This document shows positions 43,214 to 51,431 of a stretch of 64,000 nucleotides of DNA, piece by piece. The notes beneath the pieces are model-generated. The model searched no databases and was not told the DNA's origin. It saw nothing but the letters and a program-made list of their open reading frames with translations. How positions within the stretch are numbered: position 1 is the first letter of the stretch; each line of letters begins with the position of its first letter. Source of the stretch: Flavobacterium sp. ASV13. Its GTDB lineage: Bacteria; Bacteroidota; Bacteroidia; Flavobacteriales; Flavobacteriaceae. Position numbers and translations under genes: made by a program. The stretch is from contig NZ_JQJY01000003.1 in the NCBI RefSeq assembly GCF_000745775.1, positions 620,001 through 684,000 on the forward strand, written 5' to 3'.

Positions 43214-44433
43214 ACAACTTTTCTTTTTTGCAAACTATGCTGATAAGAATCATACTCCAACAAGTACAATGAAATTGATAATAAAATAGGCTCCCATAAA
43301 ACAGGTGTTGAAGCAATATTTGCCAAAACTAAATATATAATATATAATTTGGGATAAACAAGTCTAGTATCCGTTTTTTGCTTGACTCCTTTATACAAAA
43401 CAATAATATAAATTGCTAAACTTATTATTCCGAACCTTATAAAAATATGTGCATAACCAACATCTGAATCCCAGAAAAGATATTCCTTAGCAAGTTTAGT
43501 ATCCTTTTTACCAAAATCTGATTCTCCATGACTGACACCATTTCCAAATAAAAATGTAAAAAAATTCTCAGTGTAATTAAAAAAGAAATGTTTATACTCT
43601 TGAATACGTATATCCTCTTCTCCTCTCTTTTGATCCTTAGCTTGTTCTTCGGAAATATTAATTATTTTAGATACTATTGAATCATCTGCAAATTGTACAG
43701 TTCCAGCCATCACATAAAAAAAAACGGAACCAAATAATACATACCATTTCCATTTTGTTTTATACGAGAGATAAAAAATCCCAATTACAAATGAAAAAAC
43801 AATAACCTGGCGAGTTACGTGAAGTATAATTACTACGTACAAAAAAGAAAAAAAAAGAAACCATACTTTTTTTTTACTAATTATATACTTATTGATAGAC
43901 ATAAAAAATGCTAAAACTACTATTGTACTGCCAGCCATTCTTAATCTAAATATCCCTCTTGAATCATCAATTACCTCATCTAAATCCTGACCAAAAACAA
44001 CTTGAGGTACTTTGTATAAACCATACAACCATAATACAATATAAGTTATACAAAGTATTAAAATTAATCTCTCTATTTGCTTCACATTAGGTTTAATTGT
44101 AAGCAAATAAAATAAATAAATAATAGCCATATATTTTGCTGTTACTTTATAGCTTAACAAAAAACTTTGTCCATGGAAAATACTCGAATTAACCATTGAT
44201 AATAACATAATACCAAAAATAGGCAACAAAAATTTAGCGTATTTTTTAGATTGTGATTTATATAATCCATGAAAAGAAAGCAAAATTGTTACAGGTAGAG
44301 CAACAAAGTACATTGCTTTTTCAATACTAGGATCGATACCAACGTATGAATAAAAAAAATACGACGATATTGGAAAGAATATCATCCAAAATTGAGAAAA
44401 AGTACTAAGTGAACTTTTTATATTACTTTGCAT
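43204..44433 (-). CDS. Wzy-like O-antigen/capsule polymerase
   Basis: 409 residues, about 10-11 membrane segments with one larger periplasmic loop (about residues 250-310, SKIINISEEQAKDQKRGEEDIRIQEYKHFFF). FVIGIFYLSYKTKWKWYVLFG and FLFGNGVSHGESD fit the O-antigen ligase/polymerase (Wzy_C) family. As usual for Wzy, sequence is weakly conserved and the call rests on topology and locus context. It polymerises lipid-linked repeat units at the periplasmic face. Confidence 0.8.
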   Translation of the reverse strand: MQSNIKSSLSTFSQFWMIFFPISSYFFYSYVGIDPSIEKAMYFVALPVTILLSFHGLYKSQSKKYAKFLLPIFGIMLLSMVNSSIFHGQSFLLSYKVTAKYMAIIYLFYLLTIKPNVKQIERLILILCITYIVLWLYGLYKVPQVVFGQDLDEVIDDSRGIFRLRMAGSTIVVLAFFMSINKYIISKKKVWFLFFSFLYVVIILHVTRQVIVFSFVIGIFYLSYKTKWKWYVLFGSVFFYVMAGTVQFADDSIVSKIINISEEQAKDQKRGEEDIRIQEYKHFFFNYTENFFTFLFGNGVSHGESDFGKKDTKLAKEYLFWDSDVGYAHIFIRFGIISLAIYIIVLYKGVKQKTDTRLVYPKLYIIYLVLANIASTPVLWEPILLSISLYLLEYDSYQHSLQKRKVVCQ

Positions 44434-44510
44434 TAAATTGTTTTACTATTTTTTTTGACATTTATAGTTTAACTTAATTATACTACTATAATAATCAAGA
44501 ATTTGTTTTC

Positions 44511-45716
44511 TTAAAAATGATTTTTAATATAGTTTAAAAGATTTGAACCAACTGATTTTTGATTATCTTTTGAATAAAAAAGATCGGTTACTTTTTTTCT
44601 TTGGTCTTCGTATATATCAACGTCTGTTATTTGTTGTAATATCATATAAAGTTCTTTGAAAGTTTTTACTTTAGGACCAGGTGTTACTTTATCATATTCA
44701 AAATACATTTCTCGATCATTAACTAAATAATTATCGTAATCGAAATAATAAAAAACAATAGGTCTTTTTAAAAGTAAATAATCTATATAACAACTTGAAT
44801 AATCGGTTATTAACAAATCCGAATATTTTAATAATAATTGAGAATCATAATCAGTTTTAGTAATATCAATAATGTTACTATAATTATCTAAGTTTTCATT
44901 CTCATTACGATGATAATAATGTTTCTTAATTAGGAAAAGAAAGTTTTTTTCAATGCAATATTTATTTAATTCTTCAAAATCAAGAATTGTTGTCATATCC
45001 ATTTTATTTTTGCCTTCATTTCTGTGTGTAGGCATATATAGAATAACTTTTTTATCCTTCTCTCTAAATGGAAATTCTTGTATTTCTAAATTATCATTAA
45101 AGAAAACATCGTTTCTAGGCTGGCCAAATTGTAAAATTTCTGATCTCTTTTTACGATAAGCACTTAAATAAATATCAGTTAATGTGTCACTTGTTGAAAC
45201 TACATATTCTTTTCGATTTGGAAAAGAATAAATACTCTCAATTAAGGAAGATTTAATATGATTCGCTTTGCTATTTGTCTTATTCGTAACATTATCATCA
45301 TACATCATTTTTTTTAATGGTACACCATGACATAAATTAATGTTAATTGCATTTCCCATCAGTAAGGAAAACACATCAAATCTTGATACACATGTATAGT
45401 ATACTCCAGCTCTCAATTGATAATAAATTCCTTTTAGGCTATTGTAATAATACGCAATATACCCTTCAGATCTTAGCTTCCGTTCTATTTTTTTATCTTT
45501 TGTAATCCATACAGCTTTTATATCATCATGTTTTAGAGCTTCTAAATACAAATACATCGAATTATCTGCAAATTTATTACCCTGCCATGCACCAAAAACA
45601 AATATCTTTTTGCTTCTAATACTTAACATAGATAAGTAAAGAACCAAAATCTTTATTAAATTAGTAATGATTTTTATGGGATAAACAAATATGATCTTTA
45701 CCGATCTTTCAATCAT
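44511..45716 (-). CDS. CDP-glycerol:poly(glycerophosphate) glycerophosphotransferase-like (TagB/TagF)
   Basis: About 401 residues. An N-terminal membrane-associating helix (IIFVYPIKIITNLIKILVLYL) is followed by IFVFGAWQGNKFADNSMYLYLEAL, VWITKDKKIERKL, NLCHGVPLKKMMYDD, ILYMPTHRNEGK and DLLITDYSSCYIDYLLLKRPIVFYYFDYD, the ordered landmarks of the glycerophosphotransferase family. The H of LCHGVPLKK and D of TDYSS are the conserved catalytic-region residues. It transfers a polyol phosphate, probably glycerol-phosphate, from a CDP carrier. A TTG at 45767 extends the frame, but ATG 45716 is preferred. A rare enzyme in a Gram-negative capsule locus. Confidence 0.9.
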   Translation of the reverse strand: MIERSVKIIFVYPIKIITNLIKILVLYLSMLSIRSKKIFVFGAWQGNKFADNSMYLYLEALKHDDIKAVWITKDKKIERKLRSEGYIAYYYNSLKGIYYQLRAGVYYTCVSRFDVFSLLMGNAININLCHGVPLKKMMYDDNVTNKTNSKANHIKSSLIESIYSFPNRKEYVVSTSDTLTDIYLSAYRKKRSEILQFGQPRNDVFFNDNLEIQEFPFREKDKKVILYMPTHRNEGKNKMDMTTILDFEELNKYCIEKNFLFLIKKHYYHRNENENLDNYSNIIDITKTDYDSQLLLKYSDLLITDYSSCYIDYLLLKRPIVFYYFDYDNYLVNDREMYFEYDKVTPGPKVKTFKELYMILQQITDVDIYEDQRKKVTDLFYSKDNQKSVGSNLLNYIKNHF

Positions 45717-45793
45717 TTTTAAAAAATTATGTATTATTTTTTTGTTTTCATAATTAGCCCGATTCAAGGTAATTTAAAATAAAAACTTTTTAA

Positions 45794-47041
45794 TTAATTA
45801 GTTATTTTCTTATAAACTCCAAAACCTCTCGATAGCAAAACTAGCAATTCTGTTATTAATACTAAAGTGGCAACTGCGATAACAGTAACATTACCAGTAA
45901 AAAATAGTAACAGTAATACACAAATATGAAAGAACGAAGAAAAAATAACAGTTTTATTTGCATATTGAACGTGGCCAAATGCTCCAAGTAATGGATATCC
46001 TAATAAAATAGAAGGAACAGTTATTAAGCATGCTCCTAAAAGTATTTTAAAAATTGTAATGCTTTCCGCTGCTACATCTTTGTATACAAAATGCATAATG
46101 AAATCAGCATAATAAATACATATCGGCAAACTAATAAAATTAATAAATACTACAACAGTAAATATTTTTCTATACATATTTAAGTTTTTAGTTTTGACCA
46201 TGTATGGATATAACGCATTTGTAAGCGAGCCGTACATACTCTGCATCGCTGTATACAATTTCTCTGCTGCACTGTAATAACCAACTGCTAGATTTCCTGC
46301 TACTAACCCCAATATGAAACTATTACTTACAGTGTATAACGAAACTGAAATTCTTGACATAAAAAATTCCGAACTATCTTTCAAACAATTTTTGACTGAT
46401 GATACTGAAGTTTTTGAGAAATCAAAACTTACATTAAAGTGCTTTTTAGCAACATATAGCGCTATTGCTCCAGATGCAATAGATCCTAAGCCATAAAATA
46501 AAGGAACTAACAAATAATCGCTATCTGATTTTACAAAGAAAAAGATAGGAATTATGGCAAGAGTACGTGTTGTAATATTAATTTTAGTAATATATTTCAT
46601 TTGCTCCATCCCTTGAAAAAACCAAGTAGGCATTAATACTGTTCCAAATACAGTGGCATAAGAAAGTAAATAAAGCCATAGATTTTCATAAAACTTATCA
46701 AAACTAAAAATAATGATAAGCAATAAAAGCAAACCAATGAAAAATAAGAAAAGTTGTGCAATTACAACATTTGCAAAAAAAGTATCACGTAAATCCTTAT
46801 TATCTCTATTAGATGACACATATTGCACTCCGTATAAATTAAACCCGAAATCCGTAAGAATAATAAAATATTGGGCGAATGCAGTTGCAAAACTAATCAA
46901 ACCAAAAGTATCTACCCCTAAAGTACGAAATAGATAGGGCACCGTCAAAAGGGGGAAAAGATAATTAGCCCCCTGTAATATCACTAATGAAAAAAAATTG
47001 GTAACTAACGAAGAGTTTAAATTTATTCTTTTAAAAAACAT
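45794..47041 (-). CDS. Wzx-type oligosaccharide flippase (MOP superfamily)
   Basis: 415 residues, 12 predicted membrane segments. LVTNFFSLVILQGANYLFPLLTVPYLFRTLGVDTFGLISFA is the PF01943-type start. PTWFFQGMEQMKYITKINITTRTLAIIPIFFFVK and AEKLYTAMQSMYGSLTNALYPYMV are further family blocks. It flips lipid-linked repeat units across the inner membrane. It lies 13 bp downstream of the SDR gene and 77 bp upstream of the TagB/TagF-like gene's preferred start. Confidence 0.93.
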   Translation of the reverse strand: MFFKRINLNSSLVTNFFSLVILQGANYLFPLLTVPYLFRTLGVDTFGLISFATAFAQYFIILTDFGFNLYGVQYVSSNRDNKDLRDTFFANVVIAQLFLFFIGLLLLLIIIFSFDKFYENLWLYLLSYATVFGTVLMPTWFFQGMEQMKYITKINITTRTLAIIPIFFFVKSDSDYLLVPLFYGLGSIASGAIALYVAKKHFNVSFDFSKTSVSSVKNCLKDSSEFFMSRISVSLYTVSNSFILGLVAGNLAVGYYSAAEKLYTAMQSMYGSLTNALYPYMVKTKNLNMYRKIFTVVVFINFISLPICIYYADFIMHFVYKDVAAESITIFKILLGACLITVPSILLGYPLLGAFGHVQYANKTVIFSSFFHICVLLLLFFTGNVTVIAVATLVLITELLVLLSRGFGVYKKITN

Positions 47042-47054
47042 TTACTTTTTATTA

Positions 47055-47783
47055 TTAAAACATGGAATATCCTCCATCTATAGTCAATACTTCGCCATTG
47101 ACATATTTATTATTTATTAAAAATAAATATGCATCAGTTAATTCAGATGGTTCACAAAATCTCCCTAATGCGATTTTTTTATTGATATTTTCTTTTTGTT
47201 CATGAGGTTTTAATTGTTGCCATTCTGTATTGACAAATCCGGGAGCAACAGCATTTATTCTAACTTTTTGCGATGCAAATACTTTTACTAAGTTTTTAAC
47301 TAATGCATGTACAGCTGCTTTTGTTACACCGTAAGATAATGATACAGAATGAGGATGGATTCCCATTAATGAACCAGTAAAAACAACTGTAGCCCCATTG
47401 TTAAGTCTTGGTGATGTTTTTTGCAACAAAAACATTGGGAAGTTTACATTGACATCAAATACTCGTTGCCAATTTTCAAAATTGATTTCTCCAAAAACGG
47501 TTCTATCTGTTGCACCCGCATTGAATAAAAGTGCATCTAAATAAATATTATTTTTAACTAAATAATCATCAATTAAATCTAATTCATTTAAATCTCCACA
47601 ATCAACTTTTAATAATATAATTCTTGATTTAGGATATGAAGAAACAAAATACTCTTGAATTCTAGAAGCTGCATCATCATCTGAAAAATAAGTTAATATA
47701 ATATTCCAATTTTCATTCAACAAACGTTCCGCAATAGCACTACCTATACCTTTTGTTCCCCCAGTAATTAATGCAGTTTTCAT
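47055..47783 (-). CDS. Short-chain dehydrogenase/reductase in the capsule locus
   Basis: 242 residues. TALITGGTKGIGSAIAERL is the NAD(P)-binding TGxxxGIG. ALLFNAGATDR replaces NNAG, VVFTGSLMGIHPHSVSLSYGVTKAAV has the Ser-Tyr-x3-Lys catalytic set, and RINAVAPGFVNTEW the PG motif. Resembles FabG-type reductases, but it starts 2 bp after a TagD-like cytidylyltransferase gene. Reductase-cytidylyltransferase pairs make CDP-ribitol in other bacteria (Bcs1, TarI-TarJ; different folds). Its substrate may therefore be a polyol-phosphate precursor or a nucleotide sugar. Confidence 0.88.
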   Translation of the reverse strand: MKTALITGGTKGIGSAIAERLLNENWNIILTYFSDDDAASRIQEYFVSSYPKSRIILLKVDCGDLNELDLIDDYLVKNNIYLDALLFNAGATDRTVFGEINFENWQRVFDVNVNFPMFLLQKTSPRLNNGATVVFTGSLMGIHPHSVSLSYGVTKAAVHALVKNLVKVFASQKVRINAVAPGFVNTEWQQLKPHEQKENINKKIALGRFCEPSELTDAYLFLINNKYVNGEVLTIDGGYSMF

Positions 47784-47785
47784 TT

Positions 47786-48232
47786 TTATTTTATTGACGG
47801 ATTAGCATGTTTGTCACTAACATCCTTTAATTCCTTGTATTTATGAAAAATATCTTCTTTTAATTTAGAAGAAGAAACACCGTCACCGTAAGGAAAATAA
47901 AACACCTCAATATCTAATTCTCTTAAATAATCATATTTACCAACCCAGTCATCTCCTACTACAAAAGCATCAATATTAAGATTAACAACTAGCTGTGTAT
48001 GATCTAAAGATCGTTGTGGTATTACAATATCTGGATATTTTAATGCTTCAATAATTGCTAACCGTTCTTCAAATGGAATAATTGGTGCTTTTTTATATGA
48101 ACAAACTAATTCATCAGTACTCACACCAACAATTAAAGTTTCACCTAATCCTCTCGCATACTTAATCATTTTTAAATGATTAGAATGAAACATATCGAAT
48201 GTCCCAGATGTATAAATAATTTTTTTTTGCAT
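47786..48232 (-). CDS. tagD: TagD-like glycerol-3-phosphate (polyol-phosphate) cytidylyltransferase
   Basis: 148 residues. YTSGTFDMFHSNHLKMIKYAR aligns with the TagD start, but the usual HxGH is HSNH here. IVGVSTDEL, DAFVVGDDWVGKYDYL and the C-terminal GVSSSKLKEDI (the R/K-TEGIST-type motif) match B. subtilis TagD closely. It would make CDP-glycerol from CTP and glycerol 3-phosphate for the transferase at 44511. It is the first gene of a run of closely spaced capsule genes. The Gly-to-Asn change in the nucleotide motif is the only oddity. Confidence 0.88.
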   Translation of the reverse strand: MQKKIIYTSGTFDMFHSNHLKMIKYARGLGETLIVGVSTDELVCSYKKAPIIPFEERLAIIEALKYPDIVIPQRSLDHTQLVVNLNIDAFVVGDDWVGKYDYLRELDIEVFYFPYGDGVSSSKLKEDIFHKYKELKDVSDKHANPSIK

Positions 48233-48521
48233 ATCAAGAAAGTTGTTTTTTACGAAGACAGTAAATCCTCATAATATAGTTTTATATACTTCTTTTTAAG
48301 ATCAAAAATGATCCTTATTTAAAGTCTAAAAATATAAGTAGTGAAATGTATTATAAATTTTTGTTAGAAAATTAATTATCAAGAGCAACCTAATTAATCA
48401 CCGAAGAGACAAGTTAATTCTGGTATAATTATAAATATTTTTATTATCTATAATTTCAAAATAAAGATGGTATAAATAAAATAATGATACTTTTTATCAA
48501 TTTAATTTATTCCTCAACGTA

Positions 48522-49421
48522 TCAGTTTGCTCCTAAAATCTTAAAAGCATATTCAGGTTCATCTGTTATGATACTATCAAATTTATAATCTGAAAATAGT
48601 TTTATATTTTCCTTATAATTTACTACCCAAACGTTTAATGAAATATTTAGATTTTTTGCATTTTCTATCCAATCTAAGTTTCTTTTAATTATGTCATAAC
48701 TATAGCATAGCCCTGATATTTTATTAGCCATTAGTTGCTCGGGAGACAATTCACCATTTAAATACAGAGTATTAACTTTACTATTCAATGCTCTAATTTG
48801 ATTTATCATAGGATAATCAAATGACATATATACCATAAATTGTTCTGCTTTGAGGCTTTTAACTAACGCAAGTACTTTATAGGCAAAAGTCTTTTTTCTT
48901 TCACTACTTAAACCAAAATTTTTAAACTCACAGAACAATTTAGTTGTTGTATTATTTTCTTTTCCGGCGAGTATATACTCCCTTAAAGTTGGCAGGTTTT
49001 CTCCATTAGAAAGCTTTAAAGTAATTAAATCCAGATATTTAGATTTTTGAATCGCTAAGTTATTATACTTCTCATCATGGCACACAACTAAAGAATCATC
49101 TGCCGTTAAAACAATATCAAATTCAGACCCCTTACACTCTAATCTAACAGCCTCCCTTAGAGATGCTATAGAATTTTGTGGTAGATTTTTAGTTTTCCAC
49201 GCCCCTCTATGTGCAACAACAATATTTTTAGAAACAATTTCTGGAGTAATATCTGAATCTACTGGATTATCTGTATTATCCGTATTTCCAGGCTTAGCTA
49301 TAGTATCAGGACTAGTTGAATTAACAGGTTTAGAAGTAAAATTATTAAAATCTTCTTGTGCTGAACAACCAACAAAAAAAACAAAGCCAAATATTGCAAA
49401 AAAAAGTAATTTTCTCTTCAT
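48522..49421 (-). CDS. Secreted glycerophosphodiester phosphodiesterase-like lipoprotein
   Basis: 299 residues. Lipobox FFVGC (Cys19), then a disordered Ser/Thr/Asn/Pro/Asp-rich spacer (about 22-65). The GDPD domain starts IVVAHRGAWKTKNLPQNSIASLREAVRLECKGSEFDIVLTADDSLVVCHDEKYN, which holds the catalytic His, the Glu-x-Asp metal ligands and the second His. KLFCEFKNF, QFMVYMSFDYPMINQI, SLNVWVVNYKENIKLF and DSIITDEPEYAF complete the TIM barrel. It hydrolyses glycerophosphodiesters to glycerol 3-phosphate and an alcohol outside the inner membrane. Within a locus for polyol-phosphate transfer it may recycle or remodel that polymer. Confidence 0.88.
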   Translation of the reverse strand: MKRKLLFFAIFGFVFFVGCSAQEDFNNFTSKPVNSTSPDTIAKPGNTDNTDNPVDSDITPEIVSKNIVVAHRGAWKTKNLPQNSIASLREAVRLECKGSEFDIVLTADDSLVVCHDEKYNNLAIQKSKYLDLITLKLSNGENLPTLREYILAGKENNTTTKLFCEFKNFGLSSERKKTFAYKVLALVKSLKAEQFMVYMSFDYPMINQIRALNSKVNTLYLNGELSPEQLMANKISGLCYSYDIIKRNLDWIENAKNLNISLNVWVVNYKENIKLFSDYKFDSIITDEPEYAFKILGAN

Positions 49422-49584
49422 ATACTAATAAGTTTTAAAACCAAGTCATTAACTAGTTGCAATGATAATTTTAAAATCCAAATTGCCCAAAAAAAAACAG
49501 AGTTTTTTCAAAGTATTTTCAAAAAAAAAATACAATATTACAAAGCCACTACTCTTTATTGATGTATTATTCCTACTGAAAATG

Positions 49585-50010
49585 TTAAACTACTCCAAGA
49601 GCTTCCTTTTCAGCAACAACCTTTCTTAATCCGCTACTCGAAAAACGATGATCTCTTTTGTTAAAATATAGCTCTATTCCTTTCTCTTCGCAATAAGCTC
49701 TACCTGTAAAATTTTTATCTTTATATTCATCACCCAAAATACGCACATCAATCTTGAATGAACGCAAAATATCTTCTAAATCTTGCTCTGTCGCATAAGG
49801 GACAATTTCATCCACGAATTTACATCCTTTTAATTGAATATAACGTTCAACTACGGTCTGTGTAGGTTTATTTTTTTCGGGACGATCAAGAGTGGGATCT
49901 GTTTGCAAAGCACATATTAAATAATCACATTGACGTTTTGCTTCTTCTAACATTTTAATATGTCCTGCATGTAATAAATCAAATGCACTAAATGTAATTC
50001 CTATTTTCAT
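49585..50010 (-). CDS. Nucleotidyltransferase-fold cytidylyl/adenylyltransferase (TagD-related)
   Basis: 141 residues. ITFSAFDLLHAGHIKMLEEAKRQCDYLI has an intact HxGH, VRILGDEYKDKNFTGR parallels the GDDW region, and RFSSSGLRK is the C-terminal ISS-TR-type motif. It is therefore a second, distinct cytidylyltransferase-fold enzyme in the locus, less TagD-like than 47786-48232. Related genes are common near capsule genes of Bacteroidota, and their substrate has not been assigned to my knowledge. Its likely promoter is about 250 bp upstream, giving a long leader. Confidence 0.82.
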   Translation of the reverse strand: MKIGITFSAFDLLHAGHIKMLEEAKRQCDYLICALQTDPTLDRPEKNKPTQTVVERYIQLKGCKFVDEIVPYATEQDLEDILRSFKIDVRILGDEYKDKNFTGRAYCEEKGIELYFNKRDHRFSSSGLRKVVAEKEALGVV

Positions 50011-50257
50011 AACCGTTTCTTTACTTATTTTTTACAATTAATTAATATTTACTTTCAACACACGGCTTCGCCCTTCCAACTCCCAAATTTTGAAAGCAGA
50101 AAATTCACATTGACGGCAAATATATTGACAAATTTTAAGTTTTTTTTATCAAATAATACTTTAACAAACATGCCAAAGTAGCTGACCTTAAACACAAAGC
50201 GTTAAATACCAACAACATAAACAATAAACACGTAAGAATAACCCTCTAATATTTTTG

Positions 50258-50265
50258 CAAAAGTA
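50258..50265 (-). promoter_or_regulatory. -7 promoter box for the capsule-locus start
   Basis: The minus strand reads TACTTTTG followed by GCAAAAA, with TTTC at 19-bp spacing as the -33 element (50288-50285). It would transcribe 49585-50010 and perhaps further. Confidence 0.5.
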
Positions 50266-50429
50266 CACTTCTAAAATGAATACTGAAAGCAGGAAAGAAA
50301 GAATTGTCTTAATTTAATATCAACCAACCTTTAGGGTATGGTTACTGATAACCGTTTAATTTTTAAAAAATTGCATCAAATATGAAATTATTACATAAAT
50401 TTTTCCTGATTTTTTAACTGATTAAAAAT

Positions 50430-50437
50430 TACTTTTG
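50430..50437 (+). promoter_or_regulatory. -7 promoter box for 50466-51431
   Basis: TACTTTTG matches TAnnTTTG; 28 bp before the ATG at 50466. Confidence 0.5.
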
Positions 50438-50465
50438 TCTATTTATTTGATTGAAAAATATTTAC

Positions 50466-51431
50466 ATGAAAAAACTAAGTTTCTATTTTTTCTTAATTTA
50501 TTGCTCGGTAAATTCTCAGGTTGTCGGCTGCAACGATTCATACGCAAAAAATTATGACAAAACTGCTATTGAAAACAATGGGAGCTGTCAATATGAAAAT
50601 TTTAAAATAAGGCCAAAATATTCAATCCGGTTAAATGACTCAATAAAGGAAACATCTGGACTAATATCTTTTGACAATCTATTATGGACTCACAATGATG
50701 ATCACGATAAAACTATTTATGGATTAGATACTTTAGGGAAAATCAAAAAAAAAGTTATTCTGAATAAAGCCATCAACAATGACTGGGAAGAAATTTCGCA
50801 AGACAGTTCTTCTGTCTATATTGGTGATTTTGGAAATAATTATTCAGGAAACAGAAACGATTTGCATATACTAAAAATCAATAAAAAAGACTTTTTCGAA
50901 GAAAATCCAACTATAGAAACAATCTCTTTCAAATATGCTGATCAAACTGATTTTTCTCCAAAGAAACAAAACGCGACCGATTTTGATTGTGAAGCTTTTA
51001 TAGTTTTTAAAGACAGTATTTATTTGTTTACCAAACAATGGAAATCGTCTAAAACCAGTATTTATGTTTTACCCAATCAACCTGGAAATTACATTGCTCA
51101 ATTAAAACAAACACTTGACACTAAAGGTTTGGTAACTGGAGCAACCTACTTAGATTCCAAAAAATTGATTACGCTTTGCGGCTATTCGAAGCTCGGGAAA
51201 CCATTTTTATATTTACTATATGATTTTAAAAACAATGATTTTCTTTCAGGAAACAAACGTCGGATTGACCTTCAGCTTTCTTTTCATCAAATCGAAGGAA
51301 TTACAACTACAGACGGACTTCATTACTATTTAACAAATGAAACGCTGATTCGGAAACCAATCATAAATGTTCCCGCACAAATTCATTATTTAGATTTGAG
51401 TCCGGTTTTAAATCAATATATTAATCGGTAG
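50466..51431 (+). CDS. Secreted SdiA-regulated/propeller-like protein with a GC-N-Y-GSC motif
   Basis: 321 residues starting MKKLSFYFFLIYCSVNSQ, a signal peptide. A TTG at 50451 extends the frame by five residues, but the ATG is preferred. Right after the signal comes VGCNDSYAKNYDKTAIENNGSCQY, the small two-cysteine GC-D-x-NY-GSC motif often found in secreted Bacteroidota proteins. The rest has strand-rich repeats (LISFDNLLWTHNDDHDKTIYGLDT, DWEEISQDSSSVYIGDFGNN, FHQIEGITTTDGLHYYLTNE) suggesting a six-bladed propeller. Function unknown. The stop overlaps the convergent gene by 11 bp. Confidence 0.75.
   Translation: MKKLSFYFFLIYCSVNSQVVGCNDSYAKNYDKTAIENNGSCQYENFKIRPKYSIRLNDSIKETSGLISFDNLLWTHNDDHDKTIYGLDTLGKIKKKVILNKAINNDWEEISQDSSSVYIGDFGNNYSGNRNDLHILKINKKDFFEENPTIETISFKYADQTDFSPKKQNATDFDCEAFIVFKDSIYLFTKQWKSSKTSIYVLPNQPGNYIAQLKQTLDTKGLVTGATYLDSKKLITLCGYSKLGKPFLYLLYDFKNNDFLSGNKRRIDLQLSFHQIEGITTTDGLHYYLTNETLIRKPIINVPAQIHYLDLSPVLNQYINR

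Larger units (their letters stand above)
50011..50465. other. 455-bp divergent intergenic region with two opposing promoters
   Basis: AT-rich, no credible reading frame. It holds a minus-strand promoter box at 50258-50265 and a plus-strand one at 50430-50437. The ~240 bp between the minus-strand box and the start at 50010 would be an untranslated leader of the capsule genes. Within it is one GC-richer patch around 50062-50078 and a second minus-strand TATATTTG (50124-50117). No clear terminator hairpin was found. Confidence 0.55.

Noticed and set aside
50117..50124. Second minus-strand TATATTTG as main promoter of the capsule genes
   Set aside because: No -33 element at suitable spacing; the box at 50258-50265 has a better partner. 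It remains possible as an alternative start.
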